Origin: Rouxiella silvae
GTDB lineage: Bacteria > Pseudomonadota > Gammaproteobacteria > Enterobacterales > Enterobacteriaceae
Direction of reading: 5' to 3'
Length of the DNA stretch: 64,000 bases
NCBI RefSeq assembly: GCF_002093625.1
Contig: NZ_MRWD01000002.1
Coordinates: forward strand, 62,001-126,000
In this document: positions 44,714 to 53,370 of the stretch, in pieces
Position numbering within the stretch: position 1 is the first letter of the stretch
Layout of the letters: each line of letters begins with the position of its first letter
Notes under the pieces: model-generated
Seen by the model: only the letters and a program-made list of their open reading frames with translations
What the model was told of the DNA's origin: nothing
Databases searched by the model: none
Position numbers and translations under genes: made by a program

Positions 44714-45669
44714 GCAGCCTCACGCAGCGTGTTCAACCAGGCATCAAGCAGTGCCTGGCGACCGGCCCACAGTGATTCGGCTTTCTCCACGCTGACCGTT
44801 TCAAACCGCAGCCTGTCGCCAGGTTTAGCCTGCCCAAGTCGAGCGAGATCCGCACGGATCACAGTGGCAATTTTCGGGTAACCGCCAGTGGTTTGTCGGT
44901 CATTCATGGCAACGATCGGTTGCCCATTGCCGGGGATCTGAATACTGCCACGCGCGATAGCATCGGAAATGATATTAAAACCTTTACTGTGGGCAAGCGG
45001 GTCGCCGGTCAGTCGATATCCCATCCGATCGCTTTGTTCGCTAACACGATACTCATTACTCAGAAATTGACCTAGGGCCTGCGCGTCAAAGTGGTCGTCT
45101 TGCGGACCGGCTATCACGCGGATCGGACGCCGTTCGCGCTGTGGCATCGGGCGCTGTTGGGGTTTACTGCACCGGTCTGGCGTAAATGAAGAGGATAAGT
45201 TTAACGCCAGCCAGTCGCCTTTTTGCAACTGACGGCCGTTGAACCCCCCCAGTCCGGCACGCATCAGGGTGGAGACGCTGCCCATCACCGGTTGAACCTT
45301 AAACCCGCCCGCCACGGCCAAATAGCCTCTGGCGCCGCTCAGTGCGCGCGTTATCCGCAGCGTGCTGCCGGGCAGTAGTGTTAGGCGGTGATAGGGCGCG
45401 ACGGCGATGTCGTCAACGGTAAGCGCCATGTCCCCCGTGACGGCAAAAATGCACGGGCTGGAGCCGATTAGCCGCAGCGTAGCACCCGTCAATGTAAACT
45501 CCAGTGCGCCGGTGTTAGCGTCATTGCCGACCAGCGCATTGGCGATGGCAAAGCTCATCTCGTCCATTGCACCCGAAGGCGGTACGCCGCACGCTTCAAA
45601 GCCAAAACGACCCAAATCCTGCAGGCTGGTAAATAAACCGGGGGATAACACCTCAAAACCGTTGTTCAT
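44701..45669 (-). CDS. pxpC: 5-oxoprolinase subunit PxpC
   Basis: 322 aa of the AHS2/KipA family; together with PxpA and PxpB it forms the bacterial ATP-dependent 5-oxoprolinase that opens pyroglutamate to glutamate. Family marks: Q-D-x-G-R near the N-terminus, G-V-P-x-S-G-A-M-D and R-V-I-A-G-P-Q-D near residue 180. ATG 45669 overlaps the pxpB stop (ATGA), so it is preferred over the ATG four codons upstream. Confidence 0.92.
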   Translation of the reverse strand: MNNGFEVLSPGLFTSLQDLGRFGFEACGVPPSGAMDEMSFAIANALVGNDANTGALEFTLTGATLRLIGSSPCIFAVTGDMALTVDDIAVAPYHRLTLLPGSTLRITRALSGARGYLAVAGGFKVQPVMGSVSTLMRAGLGGFNGRQLQKGDWLALNLSSSFTPDRCSKPQQRPMPQRERRPIRVIAGPQDDHFDAQALGQFLSNEYRVSEQSDRMGYRLTGDPLAHSKGFNIISDAIARGSIQIPGNGQPIVAMNDRQTTGGYPKIATVIRADLARLGQAKPGDRLRFETVSVEKAESLWAGRQALLDAWLNTLREAAQPA

Positions 45670-46382
45670 TGCCACGTCCATTCGGGTAAATAGTCAGTTT
45701 TGGCCTGTAAATGCGTGTACTCCTCAACGCCAATGGCGGTGAAGCAAATGCGGTCACCGGCGCTGAAAAGAAAAGGCTCTGCGCGCTCAGGGGCAAAGCT
45801 GCGCACCGGCGTGCGGCCAATCAGGTGCCAGCCGCTGGGGGCTTCAACGGAGCCGACGGCGGTTTGCATGCCACCAATACTGATGCTTCCGGCCGGAACT
45901 TTAAGCCGCGGTGATTCGCGGCGCGAGGTGTGCAGCAGCGGATCGAGACCGCCGAGGTAGGCAAAGCCAGGCATGAAGCCAATCATGTAAACGCGATACG
46001 AACCCGCCACGTGACGCTCCACCACCTCTTGCGGACTTACCCGGTGCGTTTGCGCAAGCCATTCGAGGTCCACGCCCTGTGCGCCGCCGTAGTTAACCGG
46101 AATAGTCCAGATTTTTACCGGATCTGCTTCGCCATCGGGTTGCGATAGCAGGACGTTGAGGGTTGCAACCAGCGCAGACTGCTGCGTTTTGGTGGAATCG
46201 TATCCCACGGTGAGTGCCCGATAGGTGGGAACCAGCGACGTGACGCCAGCCACAGCGCCTTGACGAACGCGCGATGCCAGCGCAGTCACGCGGGCATTAA
46301 TCACCTCATCAATCACATCACCAAAGTCTACGGTGACCGCCTGATCGGCAATCGGCAGAATTCGCCACGGGATTTCGTTCAC
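45666..46382 (-). CDS. pxpB: 5-oxoprolinase subunit PxpB
   Basis: 238 aa of the AHS1/KipI family. Marks: G-F-M-P-G-F-A-Y-L-G-G-L near residue 135 and the P-A-G-S-I-S-I-G-G-M-Q-T stretch near 163. GTG 46382 is the chosen start because a GGAG/AAAGG site stands just upstream; an ATG at 46442 would add 20 atypical residues and overlap the palindrome at 46436-46447. Coupled to pxpC and divergent from pxpA. Confidence 0.9.
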   Translation of the reverse strand: MNEIPWRILPIADQAVTVDFGDVIDEVINARVTALASRVRQGAVAGVTSLVPTYRALTVGYDSTKTQQSALVATLNVLLSQPDGEADPVKIWTIPVNYGGAQGVDLEWLAQTHRVSPQEVVERHVAGSYRVYMIGFMPGFAYLGGLDPLLHTSRRESPRLKVPAGSISIGGMQTAVGSVEAPSGWHLIGRTPVRSFAPERAEPFLFSAGDRICFTAIGVEEYTHLQAKTDYLPEWTWQ

Positions 46383-46435
46383 TTCGCCTTTCTCCTGTTT
46401 AGTACTTTTTAAAACACTTTTAATATGGAATACTT

Positions 46436-46447
46436 TTGGCATACCAA
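46436..46447. promoter_or_regulatory. Palindrome TTGG-CATA-CCAA in the pxpB-pxpA gap
   Basis: Perfect 4-4-4 dyad between divergent pxpB and pxpA. On the same strand TTTTGGCAT-A-CCAA closely resembles the reverse complement of the site at 48457-48469. Candidate operator for a local regulator, for example the GntR protein encoded at 52686. Confidence 0.5.
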
Positions 46448-46594
46448 TGGTGTGCTGTCAATACATCCACAATGTGGCCGTACTCTTGCATCATCTCATC
46501 AGCCGAGTTTTATCGAACACCTTGCATCGACTACATTTCATCAACTATGACAGGCAAGAACAGTGCCAACACTTTTATCAGCCGGAGAAAGAAA

Positions 46595-47365
46595 ATGTTA
46601 ATCGACCTCAATAGCGATATGGGCGAAAGCTTTGGTGCCTGGAAAATGGGCGAAGACAGTGAAATGCTCGGCATTGTCACGTCCGCCAATATCGCCTGCG
46701 GCTTTCACGCGGGCGATCCTGACGTCATGTTCAACACCCTTGGCGAAGCAAAGGCCAACGGCGTTGGCGCTGGAGCGCACCCAAGTTTTTTAGATATTCA
46801 AGGGTTTGGCCGTCGGCAGATTTTAGGTGAAACGCCCGCACAGATTGAGCGGCAGATTATTTATCAGATTGGTGCCCTGAAAGCCTTGGCTGAAAGTATG
46901 GGCTATCCGCTACAGCATGTGAAAACCCACGGCGCGATGGGCAACATGGCGGCGGAAGACCCTCAGCTTGCCATGGCGGTGGCGCGGGCGATTTATGCCG
47001 TCGACAGGGAGCTGATTATGGTGGTGATGCCCGGCATGGAAACCGAAAAGGCCGCCGAGAAATTGGGGCTAAAAGTCGTGCGCGAGATCTATGCCGATCG
47101 CGCCTACACCGAGAGCGGGGCGCTGGTTTCACGTAAGCTTGCTGGCGCAGTCATCCACGATGCACACCAAGCGGCGGAAAGGGTGATGACAATGCTCGAG
47201 AGCCAAGCAATTATCACCCTTGATGGCAAAAAGTTACCGACGCGCATTGACAGTATTTGTGTGCACGGCGATACCCCCGGCGCGGTAGACATGGCGCGCC
47301 AACTGCGGTCATTGCTGGAAAGTAACGGCCTGACGTTGGCGCCGATGGCGAAGGTTATCGCCTGA
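46595..47365 (+). CDS. pxpA: 5-oxoprolinase subunit PxpA (LamB/YcsF family)
   Basis: 256 aa. N-terminus I-D-L-N-S-D-M-G-E-S-F-G, then A-N-I-A-C-G-F-H-A-G-D-P, V-K-T-H-G-A-M-G-N and the late C-V-H-G-D-T-P are the LamB/YcsF signatures; Asp, His and Lys in these motifs line the active site. GGAG precedes ATG 46595; longer frames upstream are not supported. Transcribed away from pxpBC. Confidence 0.95.
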   Translation: MLIDLNSDMGESFGAWKMGEDSEMLGIVTSANIACGFHAGDPDVMFNTLGEAKANGVGAGAHPSFLDIQGFGRRQILGETPAQIERQIIYQIGALKALAESMGYPLQHVKTHGAMGNMAAEDPQLAMAVARAIYAVDRELIMVVMPGMETEKAAEKLGLKVVREIYADRAYTESGALVSRKLAGAVIHDAHQAAERVMTMLESQAIITLDGKKLPTRIDSICVHGDTPGAVDMARQLRSLLESNGLTLAPMAKVIA

Positions 47366-47370
47366 GCAGG

Positions 47371-48333
47371 CTAGCGCCGCCGCGTTTCCCAAATCTGTGG
47401 ATTAAGCAGCGACAGCGGAGCGCGGTCATTGATGACGTCAAGCACCCCAGCAACCGCGGCACTGGCCATGCGCATCAAGGCCTGTTCCGTTGACGCTGCG
47501 GCATGCGGGGTTAGCACCACGTTGGGCAATTGAGTGAGCGGGCTCGATGCGGACAGGGGTTCAACCGCAAAAACGTCAAGACCGGCACCGGCAATTTCGC
47601 CGTTTTGCAGGGCCGCAATCAGCGCCTCTTCGTCTATTAGCGCGCCGCGACTGGTATTGATCAGATAAGCCGAAGGTTTCATCATGGCAAGCTGTATCGA
47701 ACCAATCATCTTCTGCGTCTCGGGCAGCGAAGGCGCATGCAGAGACACGATATCGCTGGTGGTGAGGAGCATTTCGAGGCTGGCGGCTTTTTCCAGCCCC
47801 AGCGCGGCCAGCTCTTGGGCACTGCTTCGCGACAATACCTGTACTCGCATTCCTAGACTGAGCGCGAGTTTGGCGGTCAGTTGACCAATTGCGCCAAATC
47901 CGACCACCCCTAGCGTCGCGCCGAAAAGCTCCCGTAGGCCACCCTCAAAGCGAAAAGAAAATGCCCCTTTACGCACCGCACTGTCCGCCGCAGGCAGGCG
48001 TTTGGTCAGCGCGAACATCAGGCCTATAGCATGTTCTGCCACCGATCGGTTGTTGGTTCCAGGGGTGTTGAACACCGCAATGCCTAAATCCGTGGCGGCC
48101 GTGAGGTCAATACCGTCGATACCCACGCCGTGAACGCCAATTGCCCGAAGGTTAGGCAGCTGCACCATTCTGGTGCGCGAAAATTGACCACTGCGGTATA
48201 TCGCCGCGACCACATTCTCTGCCACTGCGCTGTTGCAGGCCTCCTCACCAACCCACGGTTCGACGCCATATTCCCTTAGTGTTTGCAAGCCGCTGACGTG
48301 GATCGGCTGGGGGATAAGACAAAGTTTGTTCAT
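47371..48333 (-). CDS. D-isomer-specific 2-hydroxyacid dehydrogenase
   Basis: 320-aa NAD(P)-dependent reductase of the phosphoglycerate-dehydrogenase superfamily. The Rossmann loop G-V-V-G-F-G-A-I-G lies near residue 145; the catalytic set is Arg in N-T-S-R-G-A-L, Glu in the L-D-V-F-A-V-E-P region and His in T-P-H-A-A-A-S. It converges on pxpA (5-nt gap) and is divergent from the DUF1989 operon. A 2-keto/2-hydroxyacid step in the same pathway is plausible. Substrate unknown. Confidence 0.85.
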   Translation of the reverse strand: MNKLCLIPQPIHVSGLQTLREYGVEPWVGEEACNSAVAENVVAAIYRSGQFSRTRMVQLPNLRAIGVHGVGIDGIDLTAATDLGIAVFNTPGTNNRSVAEHAIGLMFALTKRLPAADSAVRKGAFSFRFEGGLRELFGATLGVVGFGAIGQLTAKLALSLGMRVQVLSRSSAQELAALGLEKAASLEMLLTTSDIVSLHAPSLPETQKMIGSIQLAMMKPSAYLINTSRGALIDEEALIAALQNGEIAGAGLDVFAVEPLSASSPLTQLPNVVLTPHAAASTEQALMRMASAAVAGVLDVINDRAPLSLLNPQIWETRRR

Positions 48334-48456
48334 TTTTTCGCTCTTTTCTCAGGAATATTTTTCATTCTTTTTAATGGAGGTTTTTAAATCATTTCGCCTA
48401 AAAAGTGTGCTTGGCATTTTAATTGCATTTCTTGTGTATACCAAAGGAATTCCAAC

Positions 48457-48469
48457 TTTGGATGCCAAA
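48457..48469. promoter_or_regulatory. Palindrome TTTGG-ATG-CCAAA before the DUF1989 gene
   Basis: 5-3-5 perfect dyad in the 174-nt gap between the divergent dehydrogenase and DUF1989 genes, close in sequence to the site at 46436. Suggests co-regulation of both divergent pairs. Confidence 0.5.
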
Positions 48470-48507
48470 AAGTAACAGCACTGTTTTTTTATAGCGAGAG
48501 GAATTGT

Positions 48508-49161
48508 ATGACCGCCATAAACGACTCATCTCTGTCCAATTTTGTATTGGATGCAACACGCGGTACCGCCGTAGCATTACGCAAGGGCCAGGTGTTAAGC
48601 ATTACCAATCTCCAGGGAAATCAAGTTGTTGATGCTTGGGCTGTGATGCAGTCTGACCCTTTTGAATATTCGTCCATGGAACACACACGCTCAGTTAACA
48701 GCAATCTGTTCTATCAGTTGCAGATGCCGGTGGTCAGTGTTTACCGCCGTGCGATGTTTACACTGGTGGGTGACACCACGCCGGGCCGTCACGACACGTT
48801 GCTCTGTCCGTGCAATGCCGCTATCTATCGCGAGTTGGGTTGTACGGAATATCACCGCAGTTGTACCGATAATTTTCACGAGGCCTTAAAAGAGCAGGGC
48901 ATCACGCTGCCCTTTACGCCCGCCTCACTGAATCTGTTTATGAATGTGCCTATTACAGAAGCCGGTGAGCTGGACCGTGTTCCGCCGCGATCGGTAGCCG
49001 GTGATGTTCTGCAACTGCGCGCGGAAGCCGATATCTACGTGGTGCTTTCGGCCTGCCCGCAGGACATCACCCCAATCAATGGCGCACTGCGCCAGCCTGC
49101 CGACATTGGGCTTGGCATCTCTAACGACAATGCGAAAAGCGTGCCGGAGGAGGTCAAATGA
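48508..49161 (+). CDS. DUF1989 protein (urea-carboxylase-associated family)
   Basis: 217 aa of the DUF1989 family, first met as urea-carboxylase-associated proteins; two members are the CgdA/CgdB subunits of carboxyguanidine deiminase. A run of cysteines and histidines (L-C-P-C-N-A, L-G-C-T-E-Y-H-R-S-C, about residues 91-122) is the likely metal/active-site core. No urea or guanidine carboxylase lies nearby, so this member probably acts on another C-N substrate. It overlaps the ABC ATPase start (ATGA) and leads the operon. Confidence 0.85.
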   Translation: MTAINDSSLSNFVLDATRGTAVALRKGQVLSITNLQGNQVVDAWAVMQSDPFEYSSMEHTRSVNSNLFYQLQMPVVSVYRRAMFTLVGDTTPGRHDTLLCPCNAAIYRELGCTEYHRSCTDNFHEALKEQGITLPFTPASLNLFMNVPITEAGELDRVPPRSVAGDVLQLRAEADIYVVLSACPQDITPINGALRQPADIGLGISNDNAKSVPEEVK

Positions 49162-49976
49162 TGGAAACAAATTCCCCGCTGCTGACCATTAAAGAGTTGA
49201 ACAAAAGTTACGGCGACCTGCACGTGCTGAAAAACGTCGCGCTTGACGTACATAAAGGTGAGGTCGTGTCGATTATCGGCGCCAGCGGTTCGGGCAAAAG
49301 CACCTTTTTACGCTGTCTCAATGTAATGGAAATGCCGCAAAGCGGATTTATGAATTTCGACGAGTTCTCCTTTGATTTTCGTGAGGGTGCTCGCGACCAG
49401 CCGACCGTCGAGCAGCTGCGCCTGCTGCGTGCACGCATTGGCATGGTGTTTCAAAGCTATAACCTGTGGCCGCACATGACCGTGTTGGAAAACGTCATTG
49501 AAGCGCCGTTGCGGGTAAAAAAAATGCCGCGCAAGCTGGCGATTGAGCTGGCCGAAAGCCTGCTCAGCCGAGTCGGGCTGTATGAAAAACGCCACCAATA
49601 TCCTGCCAAGCTTTCCGGCGGCCAGCAACAGCGCGTCGCGATTGCCCGCGCGCTGGCGATGAAACCGCAGCTGATGCTGTTTGATGAAGTGACGTCGGCG
49701 CTAGACCCCGAGCTGGTGGGGGAGGTGCTGTCTCTGATGGCTTCCTTGGCCGACGAAGGGATGACCATGCTGTTGGTGACGCACGAGATTGCCTTTGCCC
49801 GCGACGTTTCGTCTCGCGTGGTGTTCTTCGATCAAGGAGTGATGGCCGAAGACGGGCCGCCAAAACAGGTGTTGCACAATCCAGAGAGTCCGCGCCTGCG
49901 GCAGTTTCTTAGCCGCATTTTGCATGAAGACATTTTACACGATGAGAGCAGAAGTCTGCCGGGGAGCCAGCCATGA
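49158..49976 (+). CDS. Polar amino-acid ABC ATPase (HisP/GlnQ type)
   Basis: 272 aa: Walker A G-A-S-G-S-G-K-S near residue 36, Q-loop F-Q-S-Y-N-L-W-P-H, signature L-S-G-G-Q-Q-Q-R near 153, Walker B L-M-L-F-D-E-V-T and switch T-H-E, typical of polar amino-acid importers. Coupled to both neighbours by ATGA overlaps. Works with the permease and with the binding protein at 51740. Confidence 0.92.
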   Translation: MMETNSPLLTIKELNKSYGDLHVLKNVALDVHKGEVVSIIGASGSGKSTFLRCLNVMEMPQSGFMNFDEFSFDFREGARDQPTVEQLRLLRARIGMVFQSYNLWPHMTVLENVIEAPLRVKKMPRKLAIELAESLLSRVGLYEKRHQYPAKLSGGQQQRVAIARALAMKPQLMLFDEVTSALDPELVGEVLSLMASLADEGMTMLLVTHEIAFARDVSSRVVFFDQGVMAEDGPPKQVLHNPESPRLRQFLSRILHEDILHDESRSLPGSQP

Positions 49977-50629
49977 ATCAACTCTGGAGTGACATCAACA
50001 CCTACGGCATGGGGTTTCTGGAAGCGTCCTGGACCGTTTTGCTCATCACGATTTGTACCATCGTGCTGAGTTGGGTATTTGGTTTCATGGCAGTCAGTGC
50101 CAAAACCTCATCGGTGAAGCTGTTTCGCGGTATCGGCCGCTTCTACATTTGGTTTATTCGTGGAACACCGGCGCTGATTCAGGTCTTCGTGGTCTATTTT
50201 GGTTTTCCACAGATTGGCATTCACCTGTCGCCTTTTGTGGCGGGCGTGCTTGCGCTGGCGATGAACAGCGGCGCATACGTGGCCGAAATAATCCGTTCAG
50301 GCCTGAAAGCCATTCCGCGCAGCCAGATGGAGTCCGCTTCGGCGCTGGGCATGAGCAAAGGTGAAATCATGCGCCGCATCGTGCTGCCGCAGGTGTTTCG
50401 CATCGTGCTGCCGCCACTGACCAACGAAGCCATCTCAACGCTGAAAAATACTTCGCTGCTGTCGACCATTACCGTTGTCGATATCACGCTGTACGCACAA
50501 ACCATCATTTCTGCCACCTTCCGCCCGTTCCAGTTTTATATTGCGGCGGCGCTGATTTATCTGCTGCTGACCACGCTGCTTACCGAGCTTTCCGACTGGC
50601 TCGAACGTCGTCAGGCGCGCTTTAGCTGA
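49973..50629 (+). CDS. Polar amino-acid ABC permease (HisM/GlnP type)
   Basis: 218-aa inner-membrane permease, about five helices. F-I-R-G-T-P-A-L-I-Q near residue 60 and the EAA-like loop (S-A-S-A-L-G-M-S-K-G-E near 120) define the His/Glu/Gln/Arg/opine family. Only one permease gene is present, so it may act as a homodimer. Confidence 0.9.
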   Translation: MNQLWSDINTYGMGFLEASWTVLLITICTIVLSWVFGFMAVSAKTSSVKLFRGIGRFYIWFIRGTPALIQVFVVYFGFPQIGIHLSPFVAGVLALAMNSGAYVAEIIRSGLKAIPRSQMESASALGMSKGEIMRRIVLPQVFRIVLPPLTNEAISTLKNTSLLSTITVVDITLYAQTIISATFRPFQFYIAAALIYLLLTTLLTELSDWLERRQARFS

Positions 50630-50646
50630 TTACTACGAGGTTTTTT

Positions 50647-51597
50647 ATGAGCGTTTTACCGACAGATTCACTTGAAACTCCCCGCTTTTGCGGCGTACCG
50701 ACCTTTATGCGCCTGCCGATGGCCAGCGATCTCAGCCAATTGGATGCGGCGATTATCGGACTGCCTTCTGACTCGGGTGCGCCGTTTCGCACCGGCGCAC
50801 GCTTTGGGCCGAATGCAGTGCGCGCGATGTCAATTATGCTGCGCCCGATAAACCCTTATCGTAATGATATCAATGTGTTTGATACGCTGCGCTGTGCCGA
50901 CGCCGGTGATGCAGCCGTCGTTCCAGGCTATGAAGAGGAGTGCCTGGCGCGCATTGAGCAGGCGGTTTATGCATTATCGAGTGCGGGGGTGGTTCCCTGC
51001 GGTATCGGCGGAGACCACTCTATTACCTTGGCCGAGCTGCGCGCCGTAGCCAAGGTGCATGGTCCGCTGGCGCTGGTGCAGTTCGACTCGCACAGCGATA
51101 CCTGGGACAAATATTTTGCCGACAAGCGTTACAGCGCCGGCACGCCGTTTCGCCGCGCGGTAGAAGAGCAGCTGGTTGACCCGTCCTGTTCTATTCAGGT
51201 CGGGCTGCGCGGTTCACTATTTCGTACCTCTGACATTACCCAGTCTATCGACCTCGGTTATGAGGTGTTTACCACCGATCAGATGTTTGAGCTGGGGATA
51301 AAAGAGATGGCGCAGCGCATCGCCGAGCGCACCGCTGGTCGTCCTACCTTTATTACCTTTGATATGGATTTTGTCGATCCCGCCTTTGCGCCCGGTGTGC
51401 AAACCCCTGAGGCTGGTGGCCCCAGCGCGCGTGAAGCGCTGCTGCTGCTGCGCGCCTTGAAAGGCATCAACATGGTGGGCTGTGACGTAACCGAAATCAG
51501 CCCGATGTACGACGGACCAGGGCAAATTACCTCTTTGCTCGGTGCGACGGTAATGGCCGAGCTGTTGGCATTATTGGCCAGTGAACGCGCGGCATAA
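50647..51597 (+). CDS. Ureohydrolase (agmatinase/guanidino-acid hydrolase family)
   Basis: 316 aa of the arginase/agmatinase superfamily, which releases urea from guanidino compounds with two Mn ions. Metal ligands by motif: His124 (G-G-D-H-S), Asp147, His149 and Asp151 (F-D-S-H-S-D, where Ala is usual after the first Asp), Asp239 and Asp241 (F-D-M-D). The C-terminal signature reads A-P-G-V-Q-T-P-E-A-G-G. The N-terminal V-P-T-F-M-R-L-P is closer to guanidinobutyrase/guanidinopropionase than to arginase. It sits inside the amino-acid ABC operon, so its substrate is probably what the importer brings in. Confidence 0.88.
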   Translation: MSVLPTDSLETPRFCGVPTFMRLPMASDLSQLDAAIIGLPSDSGAPFRTGARFGPNAVRAMSIMLRPINPYRNDINVFDTLRCADAGDAAVVPGYEEECLARIEQAVYALSSAGVVPCGIGGDHSITLAELRAVAKVHGPLALVQFDSHSDTWDKYFADKRYSAGTPFRRAVEEQLVDPSCSIQVGLRGSLFRTSDITQSIDLGYEVFTTDQMFELGIKEMAQRIAERTAGRPTFITFDMDFVDPAFAPGVQTPEAGGPSAREALLLLRALKGINMVGCDVTEISPMYDGPGQITSLLGATVMAELLALLASERAA

Positions 51598-51739
51598 GTG
51601 CGTAGTCAGTATAAACGAGTTGTATAAGAAAGGTTTTGGACCGTTTTAGATGCAGTTTTCGACAGGATTTTAACGGTGTTTTTGACACTATTTTCAACAC
51701 AGGCGATCTTCTTCCCATCTATAAATTGAGAGTGACATT

Positions 51740-52543
51740 ATGAAAATTAAGCGTTTTCTTAGCATTGCCACCGTTCTCGCTGCGATGGCTACACCTTGGT
51801 TTGCAACGGCCGCCGACGGTGCCGGAAAATTGGAACTGCTCACTCCGGGCAAGCTGAGCGTGGCGACCGAAGGGACCGATCCTCCGTTCAGCATGCGCGA
51901 CCCTAATGGTCAGCTCGATGGCCTGGAGATCCGGGTCATGAAAGAGGTGGCGCGTCGCCTGCATCTGGAATACACGCCGGTGATTACCAAATGGGACTCG
52001 ATTCTCGTGGGGCTGCAGGCCAACCAGTTTGATATGAGCAGCGCCGCTATGGACATCACGCCTGCGCGTCAGAAGGCAATTGTTTTCTCCGATGGCTGGA
52101 TTGAGTCAGGCGGTCGCATCATCATTCCTTTGAAATCTGATATAAAATCAGCCAAAGATCTACAGGGTAAACGCATTGGTGCACAGGTTTCTTCAACCTA
52201 TGCCCAGTTGGCAGTAGACCACGGCGCAACGCTCAAGAACTATATCGACGTGACAGCGGCGGTGCAGGACTTGGCTAACGGCAACATTGACGGCGTCATC
52301 AACGACTCTATAGGCAATGCCTATCTGATTAAGGATATGCATTTGCCGCTGACGCAAACGCCTGACTACGTTAGCGTTATTCAGAAAGGTTTTGCCTTTA
52401 AAAAGGGCAAACCCAATTTGGTTGCGGCGGTAAACAAGGCGCTGGCGGATATGAAGGCCGATGGCACCTATGCTAAACTCGTCACCCCTATTGTGGGCTT
52501 CGATCCGGCACCTAAAGATCCGGTACGCACGCTTCCTCAGTAA
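51740..52543 (+). CDS. Amino-acid ABC transporter binding protein, family 3
   Basis: 267 aa with a 24-residue signal peptide ending T-A-A. SBP_bac_3 fold: L-S-V-A-T-E-G-T-D-P-P-F near the mature N-terminus, D-G-L-E-I-R-V-M-K-E-V, and F-D-M-S-S-A-A-M-D-I-T-P-A-R. Usual ligand-binding Arg and Asp positions of polar amino-acid binders are present. A 142-nt gap from the ureohydrolase gene may hold its own promoter. Ligand unknown, perhaps a guanidino amino acid. Confidence 0.9.
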   Translation: MKIKRFLSIATVLAAMATPWFATAADGAGKLELLTPGKLSVATEGTDPPFSMRDPNGQLDGLEIRVMKEVARRLHLEYTPVITKWDSILVGLQANQFDMSSAAMDITPARQKAIVFSDGWIESGGRIIIPLKSDIKSAKDLQGKRIGAQVSSTYAQLAVDHGATLKNYIDVTAAVQDLANGNIDGVINDSIGNAYLIKDMHLPLTQTPDYVSVIQKGFAFKKGKPNLVAAVNKALADMKADGTYAKLVTPIVGFDPAPKDPVRTLPQ

Positions 52544-52631
52544 CTGTGTTATCAGCCATGGCGGGACACAGTCTGATGTTCACTCTGAAAGAGTTCATTT
52601 TCAGAGACTTGTCGGGCGCGAGTAAAAGCAT

Positions 52632-52657
52632 GGCAGGCATCCGTGCCTGCCTTTTTT
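52632..52657 (+). terminator. Rho-independent terminator
   Basis: GGCAGGCA / TGCCTGCC perfect 8-bp stem, 4-nt loop, six Ts. Ends the amino-acid transport operon before the GntR gene. A second inverted repeat (52583-52590 / 52599-52606) precedes it. Confidence 0.92.
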
Positions 52658-52685
52658 ATCAGTCTTGTTAATGTGAAATGACACC

Positions 52686-53357
52686 ATGGATTCTATCAAA
52701 AGAGCCTCTGATTTGATTGGTGAGCGTGAGCAGAACCTCAGCACCAAAGCCTACGAAGTGCTGCTGAATATGCTGATTAATCGGGAGTTACCGGTCAATA
52801 CCGTGCTGCAGGAGCGGCGGCTGGCGGAGCTGCTCAATATTTCACGTACGCCGGTGCGCGATGCGCTTAATCGGTTGGAAAACGAAGGGTTTATTATTCG
52901 CACCGGCGGTCGTACACCGGTGGTTAAAGAGTTTTCAATTCGTGAGCTGGTAGAAACGCTGCACGTGCGCCGCACGCTGGAATCGGAAGCGGCCAGTCTG
53001 GCTGCAGGGCGAGTTCCCTCTGCCGAACTGGACGCCATTGAGGCCGGAATTCGTAAGCTGTTGGCCGATAGTACCCCAAGCCCGCAGGAGGATTGGGAGA
53101 TTGACAGTCGCCTGCACAGCGCGCTGGCACACTACAGCGGCAATATGTTGCTGATGCAGTACATTGAAAGCCTGCGTCTTAAAACGCGGATGTTCAACCT
53201 GCGTCAGGTTCCTGAGCGCTTTGTGAGCGGACACCATGAACATCTGGAAATTATCGCCGCCCTGCGCAGCGGTGATGCCGACGGAGCACGCGCTGCGGCG
53301 GCAAAACATATTGATAACGTTCGCGAAAGCATCGTTCGGCGTTTGAGTCAGCTGTAA
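52686..53357 (+). CDS. GntR-family regulator (FadR/FCD subfamily)
   Basis: 223 aa: N-terminal winged HTH (R-R-L-A-E-L-L-N-I-S-R-T-P-V-R-D-A-L-N-R-L near residues 41-61) and an all-helical FCD domain whose histidines (D-S-R-L-H near 140, then a late H-H-E-H) would bind metal and ligand. It lies directly behind the amino-acid transport operon and is its likely regulator. Amino- or carboxylic-acid ligands are usual for this group. Confidence 0.88.
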   Translation: MDSIKRASDLIGEREQNLSTKAYEVLLNMLINRELPVNTVLQERRLAELLNISRTPVRDALNRLENEGFIIRTGGRTPVVKEFSIRELVETLHVRRTLESEAASLAAGRVPSAELDAIEAGIRKLLADSTPSPQEDWEIDSRLHSALAHYSGNMLLMQYIESLRLKTRMFNLRQVPERFVSGHHEHLEIIAALRSGDADGARAAAAKHIDNVRESIVRRLSQL

Positions 53358-53370
53358 ACAGTTGCAGACG

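Noticed and set aside
48334-48507. Guanidine (ykkC-type) riboswitch ahead of the DUF1989 operon
   Set aside because: Looked for because DUF1989 occurs with guanidine genes; no conserved riboswitch motif could be recognised, only an AT-rich leader and a short palindrome.
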